In this document: positions 24,102 through 32,110 of the stretch, one piece after another | Layout: each line of letters begins with the position of its first letter | How positions within the stretch are numbered: the first letter of the stretch is position 1 | Origin: Myxococcales bacterium UBA1238 | GTDB lineage: Bacteria > Myxococcota_A > Bradymonadia > UBA7976 > UBA1532 | Length of the DNA: 53,388 bases | Direction of reading: 5' to 3' | Assembly: GCA_002309015.1 (NCBI GenBank) | Contig: DBWM01000050.1 | Location: forward strand, 1-53,388 | Translations under genes and position numbers: made by a program | Notes under the pieces: model-generated | The model's input: only the letters and a program-made list of their open reading frames with translations | Databases searched by the model: none | Told to the model about the DNA's origin: nothing

Positions 24102-25520
24102 GTGAAAATCTACGAAAAACCAGCTGCGTTTTACGATGAGTTCTCCCGCAAGGGAGGAAACGTCAAAACCACCCATTACTGCCCGGGTTGCGGCCACGGC
24201 AACATCCATAAGCTGATCGCCGAAGCTTTGGATGACATGCATTTAACCGAAAAAACGATCTTTGTATCGCCCGTAGGTTGCTCAGTTTTTGGCTATTATT
24301 ACTTTAATACCGGGCATTTTCAGGCTTCTCACGGCCGTGCTCCTGCGGTGGCCACCGGCATTAAGCGCGCAAATCCGGGCTCGATCGTGATTTCTTACCA
24401 GGGCGACGGGGATTTGGCGGCGATCGGTACGGCCGAAACGCTGCACGCCGCCAACCGCGGTGAAAACATCACCGTCATCTTTGTGAACAATGCCATCTAC
24501 GGCATGACCGGCGGACAGATGGCGCCCACCACGCTTTTGGGCCAGGTCACAAAGACCACACCCCTGGGCCGGCAGGAAGATTTGCACGGCAACCCCGTCC
24601 GCATGGCCGAAATCATCGCCACTCTGCCCACCGCCCATTACGTGGAGCGCGTGATGATCGGAGACGCCAAAGACATCGCGCAAGCGCGCAAGGCGATCCG
24701 AAAAGGCCTTCAAAATCAAATAGATGGAAAAGGATACAGCTTTATCGAGATCCTTTCGCCCTGTCCCACCAACTGGGGCATGACGCCGGTCGATGCCAAG
24801 AAATGGCTCAAAGAAAAGATGACTCAAATCTTTCCGGTGGGTCTGTTAAAAGACACGACCGAGGGCCAGGAAGGCAAATGGTATCGCCAGTTTGCGGATT
24901 TTGTGCCCGAAAAGACGGATGCTTATCTCGAACAGCTCGTCGATGTGGGGCATTTGGCGAGTCTGGATGGGGTTTCAGCGCCGGACGGCCTGCAATGCAA
25001 GTTTGCGGGCTTTGGCGGTCAGGGCATTTTGACGCTGGGTCTCATGTTTGCGCAGCTTGCCATGCGCGCGGGTTCCAAAGTCAGCTGGATTCCGTCTTAT
25101 GGTCCCGAAATGCGCGGCGGTACGGCCAATTGCTCGGTCAATATCGCCCAAAAACGCATCGGATCGCCCCTGGCCGAGACGCCCAACCTGTTGGTTGTGA
25201 TGAATCAGCCTTCATTAGAGGCCTTTGAAGCTTCGATGCAGCCTGGAGGCTTGCTGATTTACGACAGCTCGATCGTCGAAAAAGCGCCGCAGCGCAAGGA
25301 TATACGGGTGGTTGGACTCAAGGCTTCCGACATGGCGACGGAGCTTGGGAATTCCAAAGTGGCCAACGTCATACTGCTCGGCGCGATCATCGCAGCGCTC
25401 GACCTCTATCCTATTGAATTCGTTAAGGAATCTCTGAAGGGAATCATCAAGAAGAAGGCGCTGATCGATATCAATCTTGAGGCATTGATCAAGGGATATG
25501 AGATGGCAGCTCGCAGGTAG
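24102..25520 (+). CDS. 2-oxoacid:ferredoxin oxidoreductase beta-gamma fusion
   Basis: A 472-residue protein, start GTG 24102 with AGGAG six bases upstream. Residues about 1-280 are the thiamine-diphosphate beta subunit: YCPGCGHGN, a cluster-binding Cys pair, and the TPP motif YQGDGDLAAIG ending in VNNAIYGMTGG. Residues about 300-472 are the gamma subunit: FAGFGGQGILTLGLMFA, SYGPEMRGGTANCSV. In most systems these are separate genes; fusion puts the CoA-binding gamma part next to the TPP active site. It is the last gene of a three-gene operon with 10-12 base gaps. It ends nine bases before the convergent PPC-like gene. Substrate: 2-oxoglutarate or branched-chain 2-oxoacid. Confidence 0.9.
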   Translation: MKIYEKPAAFYDEFSRKGGNVKTTHYCPGCGHGNIHKLIAEALDDMHLTEKTIFVSPVGCSVFGYYYFNTGHFQASHGRAPAVATGIKRANPGSIVISYQGDGDLAAIGTAETLHAANRGENITVIFVNNAIYGMTGGQMAPTTLLGQVTKTTPLGRQEDLHGNPVRMAEIIATLPTAHYVERVMIGDAKDIAQARKAIRKGLQNQIDGKGYSFIEILSPCPTNWGMTPVDAKKWLKEKMTQIFPVGLLKDTTEGQEGKWYRQFADFVPEKTDAYLEQLVDVGHLASLDGVSAPDGLQCKFAGFGGQGILTLGLMFAQLAMRAGSKVSWIPSYGPEMRGGTANCSVNIAQKRIGSPLAETPNLLVVMNQPSLEAFEASMQPGGLLIYDSSIVEKAPQRKDIRVVGLKASDMATELGNSKVANVILLGAIIAALDLYPIEFVKESLKGIIKKKALIDINLEALIKGYEMAARR

Positions 25521-25529
25521 CGGGCTGCT

Positions 25530-26423
25530 TTAGATCTTGCGCAGGCTGAAAACGCGCGCGTTGTTTTCGTCGGCCTGGCGGATGCATTTAAAGACCGAGA
25601 GCACCAAATCGACGTAACCTCCTGATTCTCTTCGGACTTTGACTTTGCTCCCCTTGGATGCGGCCATCACGCGGCAGCGTCCAAACTGGGGGTGAAGGAG
25701 GATGTCGCCGGGGAGCCATTCGGTGGGGCCGTCTACGTCAAAGCCGAGATCGTCGGGATGGTAGGCGCGGGAAGCGGAGCGGGGGGATGCCTGGGCAGCT
25801 TTGCTTGCGGCCACTGCAGCGCCCCAACCACCTGCGCCTGTGGCCGTTTTTGCGGGAGCGGGCATGGGGGCAGGGGTGAGGACGGCCATTTCGGCGCTCA
25901 GGTCGATGTCGTCTTTCTCTGCCTTGCGGGTTTCGGGGGCGACGTGATTGGGCCTGGATGCGCGCGTTGGTTTAGCAGAAACGGTTTCTAACTCTGCAGA
26001 TTCTTTGGCCTTTTTGGCTTCATCCGCTTCGGTAATGCGCGACTTCCTTTTGGCTGTTTGAGTCGGAGCTGCTTTTCCGGATTCTGCGGATTCCACAGGA
26101 AAGACGACGGCTGAGACGGCGAGCACGTCGGCATTTTTGATCATGCCTGCCGCTACGCGCGGCTGACCGCGATCGGACCAGGAGACCAGACCAAAGAGAC
26201 TGGCGATCCTGGAGTTTTCGATTTCCCCCTGGCATTGCACGAGATAGAGCGGCCCTTCCAAACAAAGAGGCTCAGCTCCCGGCTCCGCTGAAAGCGTTGC
26301 GCGCTCCAGAACCCCCTGAAGCTCGGCATGCGCCTTTTCGACGTTATGGGCCTCGCAGCACGCTTCCAGCGCGTCGTGCAAAGCTTCCCCCTGAGGCAGC
26401 GATTCTCTGAACAGATTGATCAT
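25530..26423 (-). CDS. PPC/DUF296-like protein with CarD-like C-terminal domain
   Basis: A 297-residue protein of uncertain function. The first 115 residues fit the PPC (DUF296) fold: CLEGPLYLVQCQGEIENSRI, SLFGLVSWSDRGQPRVAAGM, ADVLAVSAVVFPVES. PPC proteins are usually trimeric and, in plants, fused to AT-hooks; bacterial stand-alone forms have unknown roles. A low-complexity Lys/Ala/Pro linker follows (about 115-225). The last 60 residues (GDILLHPQFGRCRVMAASKG, KVRRESGGYVDL) resemble a small beta-barrel such as the CarD/TRCF RNA-polymerase interaction domain. ATG overlaps the speA stop as ATGA, so it is made with arginine decarboxylase. A role in gene regulation is inference. Confidence 0.6.
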   Translation of the reverse strand: MINLFRESLPQGEALHDALEACCEAHNVEKAHAELQGVLERATLSAEPGAEPLCLEGPLYLVQCQGEIENSRIASLFGLVSWSDRGQPRVAAGMIKNADVLAVSAVVFPVESAESGKAAPTQTAKRKSRITEADEAKKAKESAELETVSAKPTRASRPNHVAPETRKAEKDDIDLSAEMAVLTPAPMPAPAKTATGAGGWGAAVAASKAAQASPRSASRAYHPDDLGFDVDGPTEWLPGDILLHPQFGRCRVMAASKGSKVKVRRESGGYVDLVLSVFKCIRQADENNARVFSLRKI

Positions 26424-28333
26424 TTAAGGTAGGTGTACGATTGCAGGGATTCGCGGTATTCGTCGAGGAGATAGGCGGCTTTTTCGGCGGACATCAGGCC
26501 GTTGTCGACGCGTTCCTGCAGCATATGTTCCACGTCGGGAACGAGTTTTTGCTCGGTAAAGCCAAAGAGTGACAGGCTGTTTTGGGCTTTGTCGCCCTTG
26601 CGCACATTGCGGACGACGGTGGTGCCTTCAGGATCGACGAGGACTTCCGCTTCGTGGACCCGGCCAAAGAGGTTGTGCACGTCGCCCATGGTGTCCTGGT
26701 AGGCGCCGATCAACAAAAAGCCGAGGTAGTATTTTTCGTTTTCAACGAGCGAATGGACCTCAAGGGCTTCCTTAATATCCTTTAAATCCACGAACTTATC
26801 GACTTCGCCGTCGGAATCGCAGGTGATGTCGGCCAGCGTTGCGCGCTCGGTCGGCCGCTCGTTTAAGCGGTGGATCGGGATGATGGGGAAGAGCTGATCG
26901 AGAGCCCAGTTGTCGGGAATCGATTGGAAAACCGAGAAGTTGCAGATGTATTTGTCGTACAGGCGGCCTTCGAGTTCCTGGAATTCGTCGGCCTGGAATT
27001 TGGCGGTATGCGAAAAGCGGACAGCGCGCTGGGCGATTTCCCAATAGAGCGCTTCGACGCGCGCGCGATCTTCCAAATCGATGAGCCCCAGGTTGAACAT
27101 GCTTAGCATCTGATCGCGGTATTCCTGGGCATCGTGATAGTTTTCACGATAGTTTTTGACCGAAATGCCGCGCAACACATCCTCGAGATCGCGCACCACC
27201 TGGGGGACTTCGTCGTCTTCTTCCTGGCGCTCCCAAAGGGGCGAGGTGCCCTTGATGACGCCGCGCACGTCGGCGATGAGGACGCTGTGGTAGGCGGTGA
27301 GGGCGCGTCCGGATTCACTGACGATGGTGGGGGTGGGGACGTGCTCTTCGTTGCAGACTTCCTGAATGCTGTAGACCACGTCGTTGGCGTATTCCTCGAC
27401 GCCGTAGTTGACCGAGGCGTCTGAGGAGGTCTTGGAGCCGTCGTAATCGATGCCCAGGCCGCCGCCCACGTCGATGTAGCGCACCTTTAAGCCCAGTTTG
27501 TTGAGTTTGGCGTAGACGCGCGCAGCTTCGCGGACCGCATTCTTGATCTTGCGGATTTCGGTGACCTGGCTGCCGATGTGGAAATGGAGCAATGCGACTT
27601 TGTCGACCAGGCCCGCTTCGCGAATGCGGTGAACGGTGTCGAGCAGCTGGCGCGTCGAGAGGCCAAACTTTGAGGTCACGCCGCCGGATTTTTCCCACAA
27701 TCCTGAGCCCTTGGACTGCAATTTGACGCGGATGCCCAAAAGCGGCACGTCGCCGTTCGCTTCTTTGAGCGCCAAAACGGTGTCGAGTTCAAAAGGCTTT
27801 TCGAGCACGACCACGACGTTGCGGCCCATCTGGGTGCCGATGAGCGCGGTTGAAAGGTAAGCCTGATCCTTGTAACCATTGCAAATTAAAAGGGATTCAG
27901 GCGGAGTCTCCAATGCCAGAGCAGCTAAGATTTCGGGACGGCTGCCGCATTCGATGCCGAGTCCGTGATCCCAGCCGGCTTCGAGCAGGCCTTCGACCAC
28001 GCGCCTGGTGTGATTGACCTTGATGGGAAAGACCGGGCGATAGATGCCCTGGTATTTGAACTCTTTGATGGCACGCTGAAATGCACCGCAGAGCTCCTGG
28101 ACCTGCCCATCGAGCAGTTGCGGAAAACGCAATAAAACCGGCGTGCTGACGCCTCGTTTTTCGAGATCCTGAACGATCTTTAACAGATCCGCACCGCGAC
28201 CGGGTGTGTTATGAGGTTTCACTCTTAAGTGACCTTCGGGGTCAATGTTTAAATAGTGATTCCCCCAGTTATCGAGGCCGTAAATTTCGGTGGCCTCTTC
28301 AACGGTAAACCGATCGGTGGTCCTTTTGGTCAT
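26420..28333 (-). CDS. speA: Biosynthetic arginine decarboxylase
   Basis: A 637-residue PLP-dependent decarboxylase (fold III) converting arginine to agmatine, the first step of the agmatine route to putrescine and spermidine. Motifs: YGLDNWGNHYLNIDPEGHL, FPIKVNHTRRVVEGL with the PLP lysine in VFPIKVN, HFHIGSQV, YIDVGGGLGIDYDGS and SESGRALTAYHS. The length matches bacterial SpeA (about 630-660). ATG 28333 has GGAG seven bases upstream; the longer frame to 28357 is not needed. A good promoter is at 28398-28425. The stop codon overlaps the PPC-like gene by four bases (ATGA). Confidence 0.95.
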   Translation of the reverse strand: MTKRTTDRFTVEEATEIYGLDNWGNHYLNIDPEGHLRVKPHNTPGRGADLLKIVQDLEKRGVSTPVLLRFPQLLDGQVQELCGAFQRAIKEFKYQGIYRPVFPIKVNHTRRVVEGLLEAGWDHGLGIECGSRPEILAALALETPPESLLICNGYKDQAYLSTALIGTQMGRNVVVVLEKPFELDTVLALKEANGDVPLLGIRVKLQSKGSGLWEKSGGVTSKFGLSTRQLLDTVHRIREAGLVDKVALLHFHIGSQVTEIRKIKNAVREAARVYAKLNKLGLKVRYIDVGGGLGIDYDGSKTSSDASVNYGVEEYANDVVYSIQEVCNEEHVPTPTIVSESGRALTAYHSVLIADVRGVIKGTSPLWERQEEDDEVPQVVRDLEDVLRGISVKNYRENYHDAQEYRDQMLSMFNLGLIDLEDRARVEALYWEIAQRAVRFSHTAKFQADEFQELEGRLYDKYICNFSVFQSIPDNWALDQLFPIIPIHRLNERPTERATLADITCDSDGEVDKFVDLKDIKEALEVHSLVENEKYYLGFLLIGAYQDTMGDVHNLFGRVHEAEVLVDPEGTTVVRNVRKGDKAQNSLSLFGFTEQKLVPDVEHMLQERVDNGLMSAEKAAYLLDEYRESLQSYTYLK

Positions 28334-28397
28334 AAAGATCTCCAAAAAACGAGACAATTCAAAAGGTTACGCGCTAAAAAGCGAAAAAAGCTGAGCT

Positions 28398-28425
28398 ATT
28401 ATATAGAGTTGCAAAGACAGTTCAA
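28398..28425 (-). promoter_or_regulatory. Sigma-70-type promoter for speA
   Basis: On the minus strand TTGAAC (28425-28420) is followed after 16 bases by a perfect TATAAT (28403-28398). The predicted start is near 28391, about 58 bases before the ATG. It lies in the gap between speA and the YbjN-like gene. Confidence 0.65.
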
Positions 28426-28458
28426 GGGATGTGTGTAGATCAGTCGGCGAGAGTAGCT

Positions 28459-28941
28459 TTAATGGACGATCAGTTTTAAAGCCTGTTCGGCGGAAAACTG
28501 AGCAAACAGCATTTTCATGATGCCTTCGGCGCTGCGTTTCATCATGAGATAGGGCAAATCAAAATAATGCTCAATGAGTTCTTTGGGTGGCACCAGGCCA
28601 TGATAACAGTACAGCTGAGTCTTATAAAGTAACTCGCCATCTTCTATATCCATCTCATAACTGCCGATTTTAAAATGATAATTGAGCCCGATCAGTAGTT
28701 TGGCAACTTCGCTGCGCTTGTCTTCTTCGATGTTGATGGGGAAGCGGCAATAAGTGACGATCCGGCATTCTTCCGGGCAATCTTCCTCTTCGTAAACGGT
28801 GCAGGAATGCTGCAATACGCCGCATGAACTCTGAAATTTGAGTTCGAAGCGCTGACTGTCTTCATCAAAAGAATATTTATATTCTTCGCCTTCAATGTAT
28901 TGCTGAACGGCTTTGATGGTAGCTTGCAGAAATGGTTGCAT
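28459..28941 (-). CDS. YbjN-like protein (type III chaperone fold family)
   Basis: A 160-residue cytoplasmic protein. The pattern (MQPFLQATIKAVQQYIEGEEYKYS, then alternating strands CTVYEEEDCPEECRIVTYCRFPINI, YEMDIEDGELLYKTQL, and a C-terminal helix EHYFDLPYLMMKRSAEGIMKML) fits the YbjN/T3SS-chaperone-like fold. YbjN proteins bind partner proteins or regulate stress responses in Enterobacteria; the role here is unknown. ATG 28941 follows AGGAG; the frame to 28989 lacks one. It starts 33 bases after the kinase-like gene's stop, so the pair is probably cotranscribed, which suggests the protein may act with or be a target of that kinase. That is inference. Confidence 0.6.
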   Translation of the reverse strand: MQPFLQATIKAVQQYIEGEEYKYSFDEDSQRFELKFQSSCGVLQHSCTVYEEEDCPEECRIVTYCRFPINIEEDKRSEVAKLLIGLNYHFKIGSYEMDIEDGELLYKTQLYCYHGLVPPKELIEHYFDLPYLMMKRSAEGIMKMLFAQFSAEQALKLIVH

Positions 28942-28973
28942 TTTTACATCTCCTGTTCTCAAGGATGTATTGA

Positions 28974-31445
28974 TTATTTCTGATTGCAAGCTTCAAGTAA
29001 AGTGTTGATCGCCGCCCGTTCGCTTTGGCGGATGGAGTTATAAAGCTGGAACATGAGCTGCGAAATCTGAAGTACAGGCTCGTCCGACAGACAACCCGTT
29101 TCAAGGATGGCCTGGTGCAGAGCAGCGGGAGATTCAAAGCGATCCTCGGGATTGCGCGACAAACATTTTTCGATGATTGCGGTCAGGCGCAGAGGCGCGT
29201 CGGGGCGGAGCTGCTGAATGGGGACGTAAAGCCCGTTTTTGATGGCATAGGCGGTCTCTTCCTGTGTTTTTCGTGCAAAACAGACAAAACCGGTCAGCAT
29301 TTCGTACAGCACGGCGCCCAAAGCGAACTGATCGACGGCCGGTGTAGGGATGGGATTGGCGATCGACTCATCCAGGATCTCGGGCGCGCAATAGGGCAGT
29401 AACGTCGTGATTCTGCGGCGGGATCGCGTTGAAAATCCAAAACCTGTCAGCCGAATATTGCCATCAAAACCGACCAGAATGTTGCCGGGCTGAATGTCTC
29501 TGTGAACGACCGGCTGATCCTGAATCACGATGCTTGCGGCCTGATGCAGCGCGGAAGCGAGATTGAGACCCACCGTGCCCACAAACCAGGCGGGGATGGG
29601 AAGCCCTTGGCGATGCAAAGTCTTGAGGAAGGGGGCCAGTGAAACGCCATGTACAAACTCTTGCAAAACATAGCGTTCCGAGTGATAAGTCCCAAAACCT
29701 TTAATGTTGACGATCGCGGGATGATGGAGGCGCGCTCCAATTTGTCCTTCGCTTTGAAGCAAAAACTCGAGATCCTGCCGCCCTTTAAACTGGGGTAAGA
29801 GGCGCTTGAGCAGGACAGGACGCACGGTGCCCTGTTCGCGAATTGCAGCCAAAAACAGTTGTCCCATGCCACCTTGACCGAGCAGATAGCCCACAAATAC
29901 GGGTCCAAAAGGCTCCCAGACCGGTTGATAGCGGGTGCCGGGCACGAGACCGCGTTCGTTGACTTCCGGAGGCGGAACCTGTGGCAGGATCACGCCCGTG
30001 TTGATCCGCTCGCGCTGCTTTTCGGGATTTAAATCGGGCAGAGGGCCTTCCCAATCTTCAAAAAGAGGGCAGAGCAGGATGTGCTCAGGTCGTGGCTTGC
30101 GCTCGGGCACAGGCTCGCGCATGGGGAGAGGTCGCGTTTTGGGTCGAACGGATTGCAATAAATCGCTCAACGCGACTTTGTCGGCCAAATCGGACGTATC
30201 GCCACCGGTTTGATCGGGCCAGGCTTTTTGGCGCCGCGCGAGCAATCCCAGCTGCGGATTGGAATGTAAATGTATGAAATGATTGGCCTTATTCGGATCT
30301 AAATCGTCATCGAGCTCGAGCTGTTCGAGCGAAAAGATGCTCGAAGGCAGGGGAGATGTGGGCGCTCCGCCCGTATAGGTCGCAGCGGATTGATCCGGTA
30401 AGGCAAAGATTTGCCGCATCAGGGTGGCAAAAGCGATGGCGGTGTAGGCGTCTTTTTCCGAAAGCGCCGATTCGGGCACCGCGAGTTCTACGCGTCCGCA
30501 GGAAGAAAGCGCAAAAAAGAGCTTGCTATAATATTCTTCAGGTAAATGCGATTCCAGAAGTGCCGGAATCTTTTCGGGGCAAACCACAAAACCTTGCGGC
30601 AAAAAGAGCTTGAGCTGCTCTTCGGGCAAAAGGGCAAGGGCATTCAATAACAGCGTTTCGGGATCGAGCCCTGTGGCCCCTTGCGGAGGGTTCATCAATG
30701 GAGATTGCAGCGTGAGCTTGCAAGGCTGTGTTAAGCGATCCGCGATCGCTTCGCTGTGAAACAGGGGCCATGACGACATGGCTTCGAGCTTGAGCAGATG
30801 CTGTCGTTGAAAAAGGAGATCCTTCTGAGGATTGCTGCCCAGTTGCTTTTGCAGCCGCAAGCCGCCCGCCAGGCTCGATTCCTGAGTAAAACGGAGATCA
30901 TTGCACAAGCGCTCTTCTGGGACAGAGGATGTTCGGCCAACGATTTTTCCAGTATAAAACGAAAAGATAACATCAGCTTCATCTTCGCATTCCACGCGCA
31001 GGCGACCGGTATAGCGAAGGGCGCCCAGCATGGCCATGGTTTGTGCCAGAACATTCGGAATTTGTTGAGGAATTTCGAGTACCGCATCCTCTGCAATTTC
31101 AATATCCTCATCCGTCTGAAGCAAAGCCGAAAGCAGGTTTTCGAGAGAGCAGGGCCAGGGCATCCAGAGGCGGTGAGTGGGCAGGCCATCGGGTGCCACA
31201 TTGGCTTCGACGCGTTGATCCAGAAGGATCAGCGGTTGCCCCTGGCAGGATTGAAGGCGCTTCGTGAGATTACAGCGCTGCGGTATTTCGGGCGTAAGTA
31301 TGTAAATGGTTGGAATCTTGGAAGATTCGCTCGATTCAGCGTCACTCCAGGACTGGATTTGAGGCTCTCCGTTTGCCTGCTGAAGATAAGCAGCCAAAAG
31401 AGCAGCCAAGATCCGATCGTCGCTTACAATACGCACAGGAAACAT
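28974..31445 (-). CDS. Protein kinase-like protein with DUF4388-like N-terminal region and GFG in place of DFG
   Basis: An 823-residue cytoplasmic protein. The N-terminus (1-100) resembles a degenerate receiver-like domain; residues about 105-200 resemble DUF4388 (PatA-type) (LGALRYTGRLRVECEDEADVIFSFYTGKIVG). A Pro/Arg-rich linker precedes a Ser/Thr kinase domain (about 510-790). Present: glycine loop GQGGMGQLFLA, Lys547 in VLLKRL, and catalytic loop HRDIQPGNIL (His648, Asp650). The metal-binding DFG is GFG (Gly668): the Asp is missing, so activity would be impaired or atypical. APE is also present as CAPEIL. ATG 31445 has AGGGG upstream. It precedes the YbjN-like gene. It may be a pseudokinase scaffold. 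Confidence 0.85.
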   Translation of the reverse strand: MFPVRIVSDDRILAALLAAYLQQANGEPQIQSWSDAESSESSKIPTIYILTPEIPQRCNLTKRLQSCQGQPLILLDQRVEANVAPDGLPTHRLWMPWPCSLENLLSALLQTDEDIEIAEDAVLEIPQQIPNVLAQTMAMLGALRYTGRLRVECEDEADVIFSFYTGKIVGRTSSVPEERLCNDLRFTQESSLAGGLRLQKQLGSNPQKDLLFQRQHLLKLEAMSSWPLFHSEAIADRLTQPCKLTLQSPLMNPPQGATGLDPETLLLNALALLPEEQLKLFLPQGFVVCPEKIPALLESHLPEEYYSKLFFALSSCGRVELAVPESALSEKDAYTAIAFATLMRQIFALPDQSAATYTGGAPTSPLPSSIFSLEQLELDDDLDPNKANHFIHLHSNPQLGLLARRQKAWPDQTGGDTSDLADKVALSDLLQSVRPKTRPLPMREPVPERKPRPEHILLCPLFEDWEGPLPDLNPEKQRERINTGVILPQVPPPEVNERGLVPGTRYQPVWEPFGPVFVGYLLGQGGMGQLFLAAIREQGTVRPVLLKRLLPQFKGRQDLEFLLQSEGQIGARLHHPAIVNIKGFGTYHSERYVLQEFVHGVSLAPFLKTLHRQGLPIPAWFVGTVGLNLASALHQAASIVIQDQPVVHRDIQPGNILVGFDGNIRLTGFGFSTRSRRRITTLLPYCAPEILDESIANPIPTPAVDQFALGAVLYEMLTGFVCFARKTQEETAYAIKNGLYVPIQQLRPDAPLRLTAIIEKCLSRNPEDRFESPAALHQAILETGCLSDEPVLQISQLMFQLYNSIRQSERAAINTLLEACNQK

Positions 31446-31552
31446 CAAGGACCCCTCGCAAACCCGTCATGCGAAAATTGCGTTTCAGAGGCTTCACTGT
31501 CAACAAAATCTCAGCATACTGTGCGCGTTTCTTTGAAAGAGGAGCATTTTTT

Positions 31553-32110
31553 ATGCAGGGGCATGCTTTTTGGTTCACTGGGTTGTCGGGGGCGGGCAAG
31601 ACCACGCTGGCGAACGCGCTGGCGGATCGATTGCGACAGGAGGGCAGAGCGGCGCTCGTCATCGATGGCGATCATCTGAGGCGTCAACTATGTTGTGATT
31701 TAGGCTTTTCGCCTAAAGATCGCCGTGAGAATCTGAGGCGGGCGGCGGCTGTGGCGCAACTGGCGGTGGAACAAGGATTTTTGGCGATCGTGGCGCTCAT
31801 TTCGCCTTACCGTGAGGATCGGGCGATGGCGCGCCGGATGATCGGGGCGTCTCGCATGAGCGAGATTTATCTTTCAGCCTCGGTCGATTGCTGTGCATCG
31901 CGCGATCCCAAAGGGCTCTATGCCAGGGCATCTCAGGGCTTGATTCAGAATTTTACTGGAATTTCAGCACCTTATGAGCCGCCTGAAGCTGCGGATTTGG
32001 TCCTCGATACCGGATCGTTCAGCCTGGAGCAGACGGTGGAACGCCTGCTTTTTTACGCTCATTGCAGGATCCAGGACTCCGAATGCGGCAGGGGAAGCTG
32101 CCTGGGATGA
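31553..32110 (+). CDS. cysC: Adenylylsulfate (APS) kinase
   Basis: A 185-residue APS kinase, phosphorylating adenosine 5'-phosphosulfate to PAPS, the universal sulfate donor. The P-loop is at GLSGAGKTT (10-18), then LVIDGDHLRRQL, ENLRRAAAVAQLAVEQG, SPYREDRAMAR, DPKGLYARAS and the lid/substrate segment NFTGISAPYEPPEAADL. ATG 31553 follows AAAGAGGAG. No cysD/N/H partner is nearby, so it may make PAPS for sulfated surface molecules rather than for assimilation; this is inference. Its last 52 bases overlap the convergent dinB gene. Confidence 0.92.
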   Translation: MQGHAFWFTGLSGAGKTTLANALADRLRQEGRAALVIDGDHLRRQLCCDLGFSPKDRRENLRRAAAVAQLAVEQGFLAIVALISPYREDRAMARRMIGASRMSEIYLSASVDCCASRDPKGLYARASQGLIQNFTGISAPYEPPEAADLVLDTGSFSLEQTVERLLFYAHCRIQDSECGRGSCLG

